From JBHHYU01 sp046757725 (lineage in GTDB: Bacteria; Desulfobacterota; Binatia; UBA9968), in NCBI GenBank assembly GCA_046757725.1, contig JBHHYU010000003.1:1-64000 (forward strand): a stretch of 64,000 bases of DNA, written 5' to 3'. The translations under genes were made by a program, and so were the position numbers. The notes under the pieces were generated by a model, which searched no databases, was not told the origin of the DNA, and worked only from the letters and a program-made list of their open reading frames with translations. Position 1 is the stretch's first letter; every line of letters begins with the position of its first letter. Shown here in pieces: positions 1-8,814 of the stretch.

Positions 1-55
1 GGCAAGAAGACGAGGAACGTCTCCCTGTGGATTCTGTCCCAGAGAAGGGCTTAGT

Positions 56-85
56 TTGACAACTTTTATTGGGTGGTGGGAGAAT
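56..85 (+). promoter_or_regulatory. possible sigma70-type promoter for the cyclophilin-like gene
   Basis: TTGACA at 56-61 is a perfect -35 hexamer. After an 18-base spacer comes GAGAAT at 80-85, which matches four of six positions of the -10 consensus. It lies about 40 bases upstream of the probable start at 124. This is a motif match only. Confidence 0.3.
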
Positions 86-123
86 GGTGAGGAACGCCGG
101 TCCGTTTGGCAAAGGGGGGGGTC

Positions 124-510
124 ATGAAAGAGGAAGGGGTCGTACGACTACGCATCGCGTGGAAATCAGGGCAGGTCACGGCAACTCTCAAAGATACACC
201 GACCACACGCAATCTCAAGGCGGTGCTGCCTTTTGAAGCCACCGCCAACCGATGGGGTAAAGAGATCTATTTTGAGGCACCGCTGCATGCCGATCTTGAG
301 GCCGACGCAGAGCAAGTCGTGGAGCCTGGGACGGTTTGTTTCTGGGTCGAGGGCAGTAGCCTTGCCATTCCTTTTGGACCTACCCCGGTATCTCGAGGAT
401 ACGAGTGCCGTCTAGTAACCCGGGTGAATGTTTTGGGGTCTGTTGAGGGTGACGCTTCGATTCTAGAGTCTGTCAGAGACGGGACTTCCATCCGGGTGGA
501 AAAACCATGA
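124..510 (+). CDS. cyclophilin-like fold protein (TM1367 family)
   Basis: A protein of about 128 residues resembling the TM1367/DUF369 cyclophilin-like family, small beta-barrel proteins of unestablished role. Family-like elements are the N-terminal beta strands, ANRWGKEIYFE in the middle, a hydrophobic strand near VCFWVEG, IPFGPTPVS, and a C-terminal DGTSIRV strand. I place the start at the ATG at 124 because the G-rich run at 113-120 can act as a ribosome binding site and the protein then begins just before the first strand. An in-frame ATG at 106 would add six residues. The gene stands alone, 78 bases before the SRAP gene on the same strand. Peptidyl-prolyl isomerase activity should not be assumed for this family. 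Confidence 0.75.
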   Translation: MKEEGVVRLRIAWKSGQVTATLKDTPTTRNLKAVLPFEATANRWGKEIYFEAPLHADLEADAEQVVEPGTVCFWVEGSSLAIPFGPTPVSRGYECRLVTRVNVLGSVEGDASILESVRDGTSIRVEKP

Positions 511-588
511 GCCTGATCAGAGTATTGCAACAAAGGCGGGGGATTGGTCATCGATCGTCACCCCTCGTAAGCCTTTGCTGAGCAGACC

Positions 589-1254
589 ATGTGTGGACGG
601 TACACGCAAACCGCCGAGCCGGAAAAGTTGATCTTTTGCTTCGGCTACCAGAACCATGGGCTTAAATTCCGGCCAAGATATAATATCGCGCCGGGGCAGG
701 AGGCCCCTGTGGTTGTTCGTGATGGCTCAAGGGTGCTCAGGCTGATGCACTGGGGTCTTGTGCCTTCGTGGGCAAAAGATCCTTCCATCGGGAATAGGAT
801 GATCAACGCAAGGGCGGAAACCGTCCATCAGAAGCCTAGCTTTAAAAAACTTCTGGGCAGGAGACGCTGCCTCGTTCTCGCGGATGGTTTTTACGAGTGG
901 CGCAAGGTTCAAGGCGGCAAGATCCCGATGCGCCTTGTACTCAAGGGACGAGAACCATTCTCTTTTGCCGGCCTGTGGGACAGTTGGCAGAGACCTGATG
1001 GGGGTGAGCATCAATCCTTTACGATCATTACAACAATCTCAAATGACCTCCTCAAGCCCATTCACGATCGGATGCCGGTCATTCTGCAGCCGGAGGGTGA
1101 GGAAAAATGGCTCGCTCCAGATGTGAAGGACATGGCTGCATTGGTCTCATTCCTGAAGCCCTTCCCATCAAATCTCATGGAGGCTTATGAGGTCTCTAGA
1201 CTGGTTAACTCTCCCATGAACGACAGGCCAGAGTGTATCTTGGAAACAAACTGA
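589..1254 (+). CDS. SRAP-domain protein (YedK/HMCES family)
   Basis: A 221-residue SOS-response-associated peptidase-fold protein. The family shields abasic sites in single-stranded DNA by forming a thiazolidine crosslink through its N-terminal cysteine. That cysteine is present: the protein starts MCGRYT, so Cys2 becomes N-terminal after Met removal. Other family motifs follow: RYNIAPGQ, the NARAETV strand, LVLADGFYEW with the active-site glutamate, and HDRMPVIL with the active-site histidine near the C-terminus. Length is normal for the family. The gene stands alone and no LexA box is obvious upstream. Role by homology is DNA damage tolerance. Confidence 0.93.
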   Translation: MCGRYTQTAEPEKLIFCFGYQNHGLKFRPRYNIAPGQEAPVVVRDGSRVLRLMHWGLVPSWAKDPSIGNRMINARAETVHQKPSFKKLLGRRRCLVLADGFYEWRKVQGGKIPMRLVLKGREPFSFAGLWDSWQRPDGGEHQSFTIITTISNDLLKPIHDRMPVILQPEGEEKWLAPDVKDMAALVSFLKPFPSNLMEAYEVSRLVNSPMNDRPECILETN

Positions 1255-1471
1255 AACATTTGGTTTTTCTCTGCCTCCGGGTCATTGATTCTGACTTATC
1301 CAATTGAGACATCTAGTTTTTTTCCTACCCGTAAGCTCCAGTGGTGCATTTCTAACCATTTTGTGGGCGTCGCCTTGCATCTGTTCGAATTATAAGATAG
1401 GAAGCTCGTCCCCGGATAAGTATTCGGACCAACGATAATGTGCTAGATCATAGATCGGTGTGTTGCATGAT

Positions 1472-2702
1472 ATGAAAGGGGCCTTTTATAAAAACGTCGC
1501 TAAAGCGATATAGCCTAGTAGCCGTCGCATTTCTTCACCTTGGCATTCATAGAGGCATCCGTGGCTCTTTTAGTGTTTTTTACGTTACCCTACTTGATGT
1601 CTTCAGTTGGTCTAGAGCGGCTACGGCCGGTGCCATCTCCTTAGCGGTAATCGTTGAGGGACTTTCTCTCCCTTTTGTCGGGTCTCTTACGGATCGGCTT
1701 GGAGCGCGCAGGGCTCTTAGTCTGGGTGGATTGATGCTGCTCCTGGGACTGGGGCTGAGCTCGACCATTTCCTCTCTCTGGGAGCTTTACCTGTGGATGG
1801 GGGTGGCGACTGCCCTGGGACTTGGACTGATCGGAACGGTTCCACACGTATCTATCCTATCACGTAAGTTTTCTCAAAACAGGGGGACCATCCTGGGGAT
1901 TGCTTACGCAGGAGGTGGTTTCGGAACGCTATTCTTGGTGCCGCTTTCACAACTCATAATCAGCGCCTGGAATTGGTCTGCCGCATATATGATCCTGGGC
2001 GGCATCGCGGCGCTTCTGGTTATTCCTCCCGCCCAGGCGTTCTTTGATTCGGACTCTGGACCGTCCCATGCTCCAGCAAAGAGCAAAGAGATGAGAACCG
2101 AGTGGACTGTCCGGCAGGCACTTTCAAGTTCAGTCTTTTGGCTCCTCTTTTTCTCGCGTGTACTTGCAAGCATGGGCAACCAACTCGTCGTTACCCATCA
2201 GATAGCGCATACGGTGGATGTCGGCTACACAAAGCTCTTTGCGGCGTCCATATTCGGCGTCATGGGTATATTCAGCATCTTTGGAAGAGTTCTTTTCGGT
2301 TATCTGACCGACCACATGAAGAGGGCAGCCGTTTTCATGTGGGTACAAGTGGTGTCGGCGATGGGAGTAGTAGCCTTGTTGGCACTCCAGGACACGGTCC
2401 ATCCGATACTTCTCTACGCCTTTGCCGTCTTGTATGGTCTGGGCCAGGGTTCGCGAGCCCTCGTTCTTTCCGCCATCTCTGCCGGCCTCTTTTTGGGTAA
2501 GAATTTTGGCGCTATTTATGGGTATTTTACCCTGAGCATAGGGGTTGGCGGGTCCCTTGGGGCCTGGCTTGGCGGATTCCTCTATGACGTTACCGGGAGC
2601 TATTTCACAGCCTTTTGTACCACCCTAGTTTGTTTTTTTGTTTCCTCAGTTTGCGTGTGGGTGCTTCAAGCCATGGCAAACCATCTGCCTCGTAAAAACT
2701 AG
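1472..2702 (+). CDS. MFS transporter (monocarboxylate-porter-like) with a 5' frameshift
   Basis: Major-facilitator permease of about 400 residues resembling the OxlT/monocarboxylate group. The frame open to 2702 carries the TM2-TM3 signature TDRLGARRALSLGG and a typical second half. The coding signal continues upstream of the first usable start near 1731: the same frame reads an N-terminal helix (SLVAVAFLHLGIHRGIRGSF) followed by FSWSRAATAGA, but it has no ATG and meets a stop at 1473-1475. ATG 1472 is in another frame. Removing one G from the GGGG run at 1478-1481 joins ATG 1472 to this frame and gives a normal N-terminus. The extra base may be an error or a real inactivating mutation. Substrate unknown. 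It ends one base before the convergent npdG gene. Confidence 0.75.
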
Positions 2703-2703
2703 T

Positions 2704-3357
2704 CTATTCCCCGATCCCCGTGACTCTCACACTGCCGTGTTTGGATTTGTATTTGCGGTTGAGATAGATCAACACGCCAGTGAGTCCTTCAATGACATAA
2801 GCATTAGTAGCCGGTCCGGCGTCAAAGGCCCTAGCCCCGAGCCTGCGAATGATTTCCATCACCTTCTGTTTGGCCTCATCATTATCACCGCACACCATCA
2901 CGTCCCCAAGAGAGGCATGAGACTCCTGCAGATCCACGGCCGAAATATTATGGAGGGCCCCGATCACAGGTGCTTCCCCACCTAAGATTTCCTGTGCCTC
3001 CATCACGGCGGAACCTGCAGCTGGAACAAAAGGTTTCCCCTTTTTCAGCGGTACAACCGCGTCAATAACGGTCTTGCCTGAAAGTTGTCCTTTTAACGCC
3101 GCAACTATTTTGGCATGGCCTTCGTAGGGAACGGCGATGACCACCACCTCTGCCTCCTGAACGGCTTCCTGATTACCTTGTCCCACGATATCGGCGTCTG
3201 CCGCAATTTTCTTGAGCGATTCGACGACTCTTTTTGCCTTTTCCGGGTCACGCGAGCCAATCGTAATTTTGACCCCGGGAGCAGCGAGACGGAGCGCCAG
3301 AGCACTGCCTAGATTTCCTGTTCCTCCAACAATCGTTATCGTCATTTCCTTTTCCAT
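2704..3357 (-). CDS. npdG: F420H2:NADP+ oxidoreductase (NpdG-like)
   Basis: 217 residues. The enzyme transfers hydride between reduced F420 and NADP+. It begins with a Rossmann motif, GGTGNLGSALALRLA, preceded by a beta strand, and SRDPEKAK follows the second strand where NADP-specific members bind the phosphate. AVPYEGH and DAVVPL loops are typical of the family. The ATG at 3357 has AGGA seven bases upstream. A second ATG four codons in is possible. As last gene of the F420 biosynthesis run, 16 bases behind cofE, its F420 link is strongly supported by context. Without that context it could be called a generic NADP-binding F420 oxidoreductase-domain protein. Confidence 0.9.
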   Translation of the reverse strand: MEKEMTITIVGGTGNLGSALALRLAAPGVKITIGSRDPEKAKRVVESLKKIAADADIVGQGNQEAVQEAEVVVIAVPYEGHAKIVAALKGQLSGKTVIDAVVPLKKGKPFVPAAGSAVMEAQEILGGEAPVIGALHNISAVDLQESHASLGDVMVCGDNDEAKQKVMEIIRRLGARAFDAGPATNAYVIEGLTGVLIYLNRKYKSKHGSVRVTGIGE

Positions 3358-3373
3358 ATTCTAATCCTGCATT

Positions 3374-4129
3374 TTAAAGATTGCGAAAGAGATCCTTCGA
3401 TTCCGGACGAAGAAGCTCTTGCGCTGTTCCAGTCTCTCCTTTCTTGGTATATCCACGAATGATGATAACAGGAATGAAACCTTTCTTGCCCATCATCAGT
3501 TCTGCTGCTGAGGCCATTTCATCTGCGACTGCTGTGACTGAAGCCTTGAGCTCATACCCGTAGCGGTCATTGATCCCACGGTAGTCCTCCAAGGGACTGA
3601 GGCCTGAGACGCCTAATGCCACATCTACCGTACCCAACCGCCAGGGGCGGCCGAAGCTATCACTGATAATAACCGCAGGGGCTTTCCCGGTGTGCTGTCG
3701 AATCTCTTTCCTGATCTCTCCTGCCGATCGGTCGGGGTCTTGGGGTAACAGAGCGATTCGGTCCAGACCCACGTTGGACAGATCCACCCCTGCGTTGGCA
3801 CAAATAAAACCATGATGGGTCTCAACAATGATTGTTCCTCTTCCCTTTCTGATAATACGGCGGCTCTCCCTTAAAATAATTTCTAAAACGCCGGGGTCTT
3901 TGCCCAGTTCCCGGGACAGGCGTTTGGCCCTTGCCGAGGGCTGGATCTCACCTAGAAAGGCGATCCGCCCCTCTGCTTTGGAAACGATCTTGTGCGCCAC
4001 GACTAAAATGTCCTCTTCTTGCAGGGAAAGATTTAGCCGGGAGCAGGCCTCCGTGATGAGCCTCCCGATAGAGTCGCCTTTTCTTACTTCCCCCAGACCT
4101 TCCAGCCCAATAAGTTCGATGCGGCTCAT
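3374..4129 (-). CDS. cofE: coenzyme F420-0:L-glutamate ligase
   Basis: 251 residues, the length of stand-alone CofE rather than the fused FbiB of actinobacteria. It adds gamma-linked glutamates to F420-0 using GTP. Family features: N-terminal GLEGLGEVRKGDSI, VVAHKIVSKAEGR, the ETHHGFICANAGVDLSN segment, and ISDSFGRPWRLGTVDVALG, which builds the nucleotide and metal site. Its ATG overlaps the cofC stop by four bases, so the two are probably translationally coupled. Since no FbiB C-terminal domain is present, this gene alone does not show how dehydro-F420-0 would be reduced. Confidence 0.95.
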   Translation of the reverse strand: MSRIELIGLEGLGEVRKGDSIGRLITEACSRLNLSLQEEDILVVAHKIVSKAEGRIAFLGEIQPSARAKRLSRELGKDPGVLEIILRESRRIIRKGRGTIIVETHHGFICANAGVDLSNVGLDRIALLPQDPDRSAGEIRKEIRQHTGKAPAVIISDSFGRPWRLGTVDVALGVSGLSPLEDYRGINDRYGYELKASVTAVADEMASAAELMMGKKGFIPVIIIRGYTKKGETGTAQELLRPESKDLFRNL

Positions 4130-4818
4130 GGTTTTTCGGACTGGTGCGTGTTAGGTGCTTCTCCGACGACTCCCATGCGGAGAACCATTTCGTAAGTGTC
4201 ACCGCTTCCTTTTCCTGCCGACAAGAGAAGCTGAAGATCCTTCGGCTCATCAATATCCAGGCCGATCCTTTTGTTCTCAAGGATCCGTGGGGGCAAACCC
4301 CTAGCAGCGACATTGCCGAGGTGGTAGCGGAAGCTGTCAGTACCGAAGCGCAGCTTGATAACTTCCGGCGGAGAGAGCAAAAGGGCATTGGTTCCCATGT
4401 GATCATGAGACGGCACCAGCAAGGCAAAGGGCACGGTAGGATCCCATCCTGAAGCTTTGTCCAGGAGAAGCTCAATGTCACTAGAACGAACCAAGGGAAT
4501 ATCTGCCGGTAGAACCAGAACGGACCGAATACCCCGGTGCTTCATCTCTTCGAATGCAAAGACCACCGCTTCGGTCTCCCCTCTCTCTGTTTCCTCTTGA
4601 ATCACGCAGGCCCCCAGAGATGAAGCGATATCGGAAATTCTTTTATCCACTGTTACAACAAAGGTTTTATCCAACTGTGGAACCGGAACCACCTGACGCA
4701 AAACATCCCGTAACATCGTTTCCGCCAAGAGCTCCCGCTCTGCGGCGGCGAGGATTGGGGACAGCCGCTGCTTGGCGTTGGTGAACCCTTTTACAGGAAT
4801 GAGAGCCGATAACATCAT
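4126..4818 (-). CDS. cofC: 2-phospho-L-lactate guanylyltransferase
   Basis: 230 residues. CofC activates 2-phospholactate (or phosphoenolpyruvate in many bacteria) with GTP to make the donor used by CofD. The MobA-like nucleotidyltransferase fold is visible: N-terminal ALIPVKGFTNAKQRL contains the nucleotide-binding loop, VLPADIPLV the metal-binding aspartate, and FGTDSFRYHL near the end is a CofC signature. It starts two bases after the cofD stop and overlaps cofE by four bases. Whether the substrate is 2-phospholactate or phosphoenolpyruvate cannot be read from the sequence by eye. Confidence 0.93.
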   Translation of the reverse strand: MMLSALIPVKGFTNAKQRLSPILAAAERELLAETMLRDVLRQVVPVPQLDKTFVVTVDKRISDIASSLGACVIQEETERGETEAVVFAFEEMKHRGIRSVLVLPADIPLVRSSDIELLLDKASGWDPTVPFALLVPSHDHMGTNALLLSPPEVIKLRFGTDSFRYHLGNVAARGLPPRILENKRIGLDIDEPKDLQLLLSAGKGSGDTYEMVLRMGVVGEAPNTHQSEKP

Positions 4819-4820
4819 GT

Positions 4821-5747
4821 CTATTGCAATAGGTTCAGAATCTTACGTGCGAGGCGCCTTTGATCACTGGAAGAGTCCATGCGTATGGAGCTGACCACCG
4901 TCTTGACTCCCAAACCTTCAATCCTTGCTTGGAGGTTGCTATCCTCTTTTGCCACTAGGATCATATCGAGAAAGTCTGCATAAGTTTTGGCTACACCAAA
5001 GGCCGAAACCTCTAAGCCGATAGCAGCCATCAGTTTATGAGCCGGCCCACTGACCGGTGCTCCGTGAATGATTGGACTCACGGCAACGATGGTCGCCTCC
5101 GTCGTCTTCAATGCTCTCTTCACCTCCGGAACTGCTAGGATGGGTCCAATACTGGTCACTGGATTGCTAGGGCAGAGAATGACCGCCGAGGCTTCACGAA
5201 TCGCATCAATCACTCCCGGCGCTGGTCGGCTCTCTGTCGCGCCGGCAAAAAAAAGTTTTTTGACCTCGTCTACCCAATGGTCTCTAACAAAATATTCTTG
5301 AAAAGAGATCTCTTCCTTAGGTGTGACAATCCTGGTCTCGATCGTATTGTCTGACATCGGGACCACCGTGGACCTGACCCCCAGCGCTTTGCGAATTCGC
5401 TCTGTTACCTGTGAGAGTGTTAGGCCTTCTCGCAAAAGGGCCGACCGGGTAATATGGGTGGCCAGGTCACGATCTCCGATTTTGAACCAAGTTTCCCTCT
5501 GGTATCTTCCGAGCTCTTCCAGGGTTACGAAAGTATCATCTCTTATCCCCCATCCTCTGCCGGCATCATTAATCCCTGCCAGGGTATAAGTGATCGTATC
5601 AAGATCGGGAGAGATATGGAGGCCATACATGACAAAATCATCCGCTGTGTTGCAGATAATAACCACATCCTCAGGGTTGATCTCTTGGCTCAACCCCTGG
5701 ACTAGTTTTGCCCCTCCCGTTCCTCCCGTCAGGATTGCTATCCTCAT
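4821..5747 (-). CDS. cofD: 2-phospho-L-lactate transferase (CofD/FbiA)
   Basis: 308 residues, normal for CofD. It transfers the phospholactyl group from the CofC product to FO, giving F420-0 or its dehydro form. Signatures: N-terminal LTGGTGGAKLVQGL, IICNTADDFVMYGLHISPDLDT with the metal-binding aspartate, GWGIRDD, the IGDRDLATH segment, and CPSNPVTSIGPIL later. The start overlaps the cofG stop by four bases, an ATGA-type junction that implies coupled translation. It is the second gene of the F420 operon. Confidence 0.95.
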   Translation of the reverse strand: MRIAILTGGTGGAKLVQGLSQEINPEDVVIICNTADDFVMYGLHISPDLDTITYTLAGINDAGRGWGIRDDTFVTLEELGRYQRETWFKIGDRDLATHITRSALLREGLTLSQVTERIRKALGVRSTVVPMSDNTIETRIVTPKEEISFQEYFVRDHWVDEVKKLFFAGATESRPAPGVIDAIREASAVILCPSNPVTSIGPILAVPEVKRALKTTEATIVAVSPIIHGAPVSGPAHKLMAAIGLEVSAFGVAKTYADFLDMILVAKEDSNLQARIEGLGVKTVVSSIRMDSSSDQRRLARKILNLLQ

Positions 5748-6976
5748 TGAGCCACGGAGGCCTCAGCCCCTTGGGGCAATTCATTTCTGGCGAAGTTATC
5801 CTTGTCGCACAGCTTCTCCACATGAGGCAGAAGTGAAGAAGGAATAAATTTGTCTCCCTGAGAAATAAACTCAGGATAGATAGGAAGCCTTGCCTTGAGC
5901 GTGAACCCGGCCTCGGTGGTTGTTTTGTTCAGAGTCTCTAATGCCGGCCAGGGGGCTTCCGGGTTGATGTAGTCCGGAGTCAGAGGGGAAACTCCCCCCC
6001 AATCATTGATCCCCGCCCGGAGATAGAGATCATATCCCTCAGGGGCCAGATTGGGAGGGGCCTGGATATTCATCTTCCCACCTAGAATCAGCCGTGCCAA
6101 GGCAACGGTCGTGAGCGTCTCCTCAAGGGAGGGTTCCGGATGATCGTGCATGGGGATCCCTGGTTTGGAGCAAAAGTTTTGAATGATGACCTCCTGGACA
6201 TGACCGTGGCGCTGCTGCAATTCGCGGATGGTCAAAAGGGAATCAATCCTCTCCTGCCAGTTTTCTCCGATGCCTATAAGGATCCCCGTTGTGAATGGAA
6301 TCTGGAGCCTGCCGGCTTCTTCGATGGTCTTGAGACGGAGAGAGGGTCTCTTATCCGGTGCATCGAAGTGAGGCCCTGAAGGTGACATAAGGCTCTCGCT
6401 GACATTTTCCAGCATGAGGCCCAGACTGATGTTGACCTCTCTAAGCCTGGCAAGATCCTTTTTCCCCATGAGACCAGGGTTCGAGTGGGGCAGTAACCCT
6501 GTCTCTTCCAGCACTAGCCTGCAAGCATCATAGAGGTAGTCAAGGGTGCGTCGAAAACCCATCCCCTGCAGGAAATGTCCCATCTCCGGGTAGATGGCCT
6601 CCGGCTTGTCTCCTAGACTAAACAGCACCTCCGTGCACCCGAGGAGCTTTCCCTCGCGCACAACCTCAAGAACTTCGTCCAAGGTCATGGTCTTTGCACC
6701 GGTCTCATCTGGGGCCTTGCGAAAGGTACAGTAGCCGCAAAAGTCCCGGCACAGATTAGTGAGCGGGATAAAGAGCTTGGGAGAGAAAGTTATGATCCTG
6801 CCCTTGTAACGATCACGTAGCTCAGAGGCCGCTGCAAAGAGAGCCGCGTGGTCAACCTCCTGCGCCGTGGCGAGCATGAATGCATCGTCCCTAGTCAAAC
6901 ACTTTCCTTGAAGGCTATCTTTAAGAATGTTCTTCACCATCACTGCCTGAATAACCGATAAGGGAAGTCGGGTCAA
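5744..6976 (-). CDS. cofG: FO synthase subunit CofG (radical SAM)
   Basis: 410 residues from a TTG start, or 398 if the ATG at 6940 is used. The radical-SAM Cx3Cx2C cluster is at C76, C80 and C83 (LCRDFCGYC). With CofH this enzyme joins a tyrosine-derived and a diaminouracil-derived radical to form the deazaflavin FO. Later motifs such as SLGDKPE, HSNPGLM and GINDWGGVSPLTPD are CofG-like. TTG 6976 has AAGG close upstream. The ATG at 6940 has only a weak site. It heads the operon; no cofH is in this window, so the second half of FO synthase must be encoded elsewhere. Confidence 0.94.
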   Translation of the reverse strand: MTRLPLSVIQAVMVKNILKDSLQGKCLTRDDAFMLATAQEVDHAALFAAASELRDRYKGRIITFSPKLFIPLTNLCRDFCGYCTFRKAPDETGAKTMTLDEVLEVVREGKLLGCTEVLFSLGDKPEAIYPEMGHFLQGMGFRRTLDYLYDACRLVLEETGLLPHSNPGLMGKKDLARLREVNISLGLMLENVSESLMSPSGPHFDAPDKRPSLRLKTIEEAGRLQIPFTTGILIGIGENWQERIDSLLTIRELQQRHGHVQEVIIQNFCSKPGIPMHDHPEPSLEETLTTVALARLILGGKMNIQAPPNLAPEGYDLYLRAGINDWGGVSPLTPDYINPEAPWPALETLNKTTTEAGFTLKARLPIYPEFISQGDKFIPSSLLPHVEKLCDKDNFARNELPQGAEASVAQ

Positions 6977-7139
6977 CTACCTTGAGATCAATGGCGTCAT
7001 CTCTTGTTCGGATATTCATGAGTTGATGGAGATATTCATCTTTCTCTTTGGAAGATGACCTCACGTTCACATCATACGGATTTAGTTTTAACAGAACATA
7101 TCCCAACTCCGTTCGTAACCTTATGGCTTCGGGAACCAT
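6921..7139 (-). CDS. possible small protein overlapping the cofG start
   Basis: An open frame of 72 codons from ATG 7139, or 84 from a TTG at 7175, ends inside the first codons of cofG. The product is charged, with no signal peptide, membrane segment or motif I recognise. Ribosome binding sites are weak. Its position, in line with and overlapping the first gene of the F420 operon, would suit a leader or coupled small protein, but the frame may be chance. No function is proposed. Confidence 0.25.
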   Translation of the reverse strand: MVPEAIRLRTELGYVLLKLNPYDVNVRSSSKEKDEYLHQLMNIRTRDDAIDLKVVDPTSLIGYSGSDGEEHS

Positions 7140-7175
7140 CCAGGCAGTTCGATTCCCAGTGGAGGGATATTTCAA

Positions 7176-7503
7176 GAAACGGCGACATCTTGTCTTCTTG
7201 GCGTTCTTGTTGGTAAGCTGGAGTCATAGAATGAGGTCAGCATCGCGGTCGGAAGATCGGGGTGAGAGTGTAGAAAAGTTGCCGATCGCGTAGAAAACTT
7301 CGTGGTTGAAGAAAAGCGTAAGCTAAGAGCCAGAGGAAGAGCTTTCGAAGCTAGACAGGGAGGGGTTAGTAAGGTGAAAATAGGGTTTCATGGGTTTTTA
7401 CCCCTAGACCTGCTTGAAGCTAAAATGGATGCCTGAATCTGCGGCCAGCAGTGGTAAGCTTTGTAGCTGCTCCATGTCTTTGGATGCTGAAAGCAGGACA
7501 GGA
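7176..7503. other. intergenic region upstream of the F420 operon
   Basis: This divergent gap holds the likely promoters of the cofG operon (minus) and of the acetyltransferase gene (plus). I see no clear -35/-10 pair, RNA gene or repeat in it. Confidence 0.4.
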
Positions 7504-8037
7504 ATGAGCCCTCCGGAAGTCATAAAAACAAAACGTCTTCAGCTACGTCGGCCGGTTATGGAGGATGCAAAACCAATCTTTCAGAGATACGCCCAAGATG
7601 CGGAGGTGACGAGGTATTTGGGGTGGCGCCCCCACCAGACTCTGGCAACGACATGGGACTTTTTACACCGTTGCCGGACCTGGTGGGAACATGGAACGGC
7701 CTTTTCATGGGTGATCCTACGGCAGGATGATAAGCAACCTCTGGGAATGATAGAGCTTCGAATTGAAGGCCATCGAGCTACCGTCGGCTATGCTTTGGCT
7801 CGTACCGCTTGGAATCAGGGTTTTGCGACTGAGGCAGCGCAGGCTATTGTTGAATGGGCATTGGCACAACCAAGTATCTACCGCGTTTGGGCATTTTGCG
7901 ACGTCGAAAACAAAGCTTCAGCCCGTGTCCTTGAAAAAGTTGGTATGCGTAGAGAAGGTGTGTTGCGGCGCTGGATGATACATCCTAACTGTAGTAGCGA
8001 GCCACGTGATTGCTATTGTTATGCCCTAACTAAATAA
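7504..8037 (+). CDS. GNAT-family N-acetyltransferase (RimJ/RimL-like)
   Basis: 178 residues. It starts with IKTKRLQLRRPVMEDA, the usual beta1-alpha1 of the RimJ/RimL group, and carries the acetyl-CoA-binding region near YALARTAWNQGFATEAA with the pattern Q-G-x-A/G. DVENKASARVLEKVGM is the characteristic later segment. I chose the ATG at 7504 because AGGACAGG lies just upstream and the domain begins seven residues in. An in-frame ATG at 7414 would add 30 residues unlike the family. The substrate, protein N-terminus or small molecule, is unknown. Confidence 0.88.
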   Translation: MSPPEVIKTKRLQLRRPVMEDAKPIFQRYAQDAEVTRYLGWRPHQTLATTWDFLHRCRTWWEHGTAFSWVILRQDDKQPLGMIELRIEGHRATVGYALARTAWNQGFATEAAQAIVEWALAQPSIYRVWAFCDVENKASARVLEKVGMRREGVLRRWMIHPNCSSEPRDCYCYALTK

Positions 8038-8091
8038 ACTTCACCAGGAACAGACCTGCCGGTTTGTTCAAACGGCACCGAAGAGGTTTTT

Positions 8092-8814
8092 ATGCTTTCA
8101 AGGGGAAGTCCTCAAGCCCGTATCGGTCTTATCATCCCATCAAGCAATCGGCTCACTGAACCCCAATTCCAGCACTATGCCTGTCCTGGAGTCAGTGTCC
8201 ACGTGACTCGGCTGCGCATGACAGGAAAGTGGCATAGACCTCTCACAGAACTCAGAGAGGCCGTTGCGAGCGCAGCAGGTCTTCTTTCCGACGTCAAGCC
8301 GGGAGTCATCGTCTTTCACTGTACCGCAAGTTCCATGGAAGCGGGCCTTGCCGGCGAGGAGGCAGTCGTAAAACTCGTCCAAAGCGCCGCCGGCTGCCCC
8401 GCACTGACCACCGGCCAGGCTATTACGGAAGCTCTATCACGCTTACGGGTAAGAAAACTGGTTCTAGTAAGCCCTTATGTTAAGGAGACGAGCCAATCTG
8501 AAATCCGGTACCTGCAGGAGGCCGGTTTTGAGGTGATTCATAATGTGGCCCTTGGGCTTTCGGGAAGCGACGAATACATCGCCGTTAAACCCGAACAGTG
8601 GAAGGAAATCGTTTACGGTAATGCACGGAACGAAGCCGAAGGCTATCTTCTAAGTTGTACCAACACAACTACTGTCGAAGTGATCGATGAACTGGAGGCG
8701 TTTCTTAAACGCCCCATCGTTACCAGCAATCAAGCCACTCTCTGGGCGTGCCTGCAAAAACTGGGTTTCACAAAACCCATCGTGGGTCTAGGCTGTCTAT
8801 TCGAACAAACATAA
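8092..8814 (+). CDS. maleate isomerase/arylmalonate decarboxylase-family protein
   Basis: 240 residues of the Asp/Glu racemase superfamily. Both expected catalytic cysteines are visible: C77 in FHCTASS and C189 in LLSCTNTTT, about where maleate cis-trans isomerase has its pair. The N-terminal GLIIPSSNRLTEPQF and the VLVSPYV strand also fit. Having both cysteines argues against arylmalonate decarboxylase, which uses one. GAAGAGG lies five bases before the ATG. Neighbours do not reveal the substrate; nicotinate or aromatic breakdown genes that often accompany maleate isomerase are absent. Confidence 0.8.
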   Translation: MLSRGSPQARIGLIIPSSNRLTEPQFQHYACPGVSVHVTRLRMTGKWHRPLTELREAVASAAGLLSDVKPGVIVFHCTASSMEAGLAGEEAVVKLVQSAAGCPALTTGQAITEALSRLRVRKLVLVSPYVKETSQSEIRYLQEAGFEVIHNVALGLSGSDEYIAVKPEQWKEIVYGNARNEAEGYLLSCTNTTTVEVIDELEAFLKRPIVTSNQATLWACLQKLGFTKPIVGLGCLFEQT

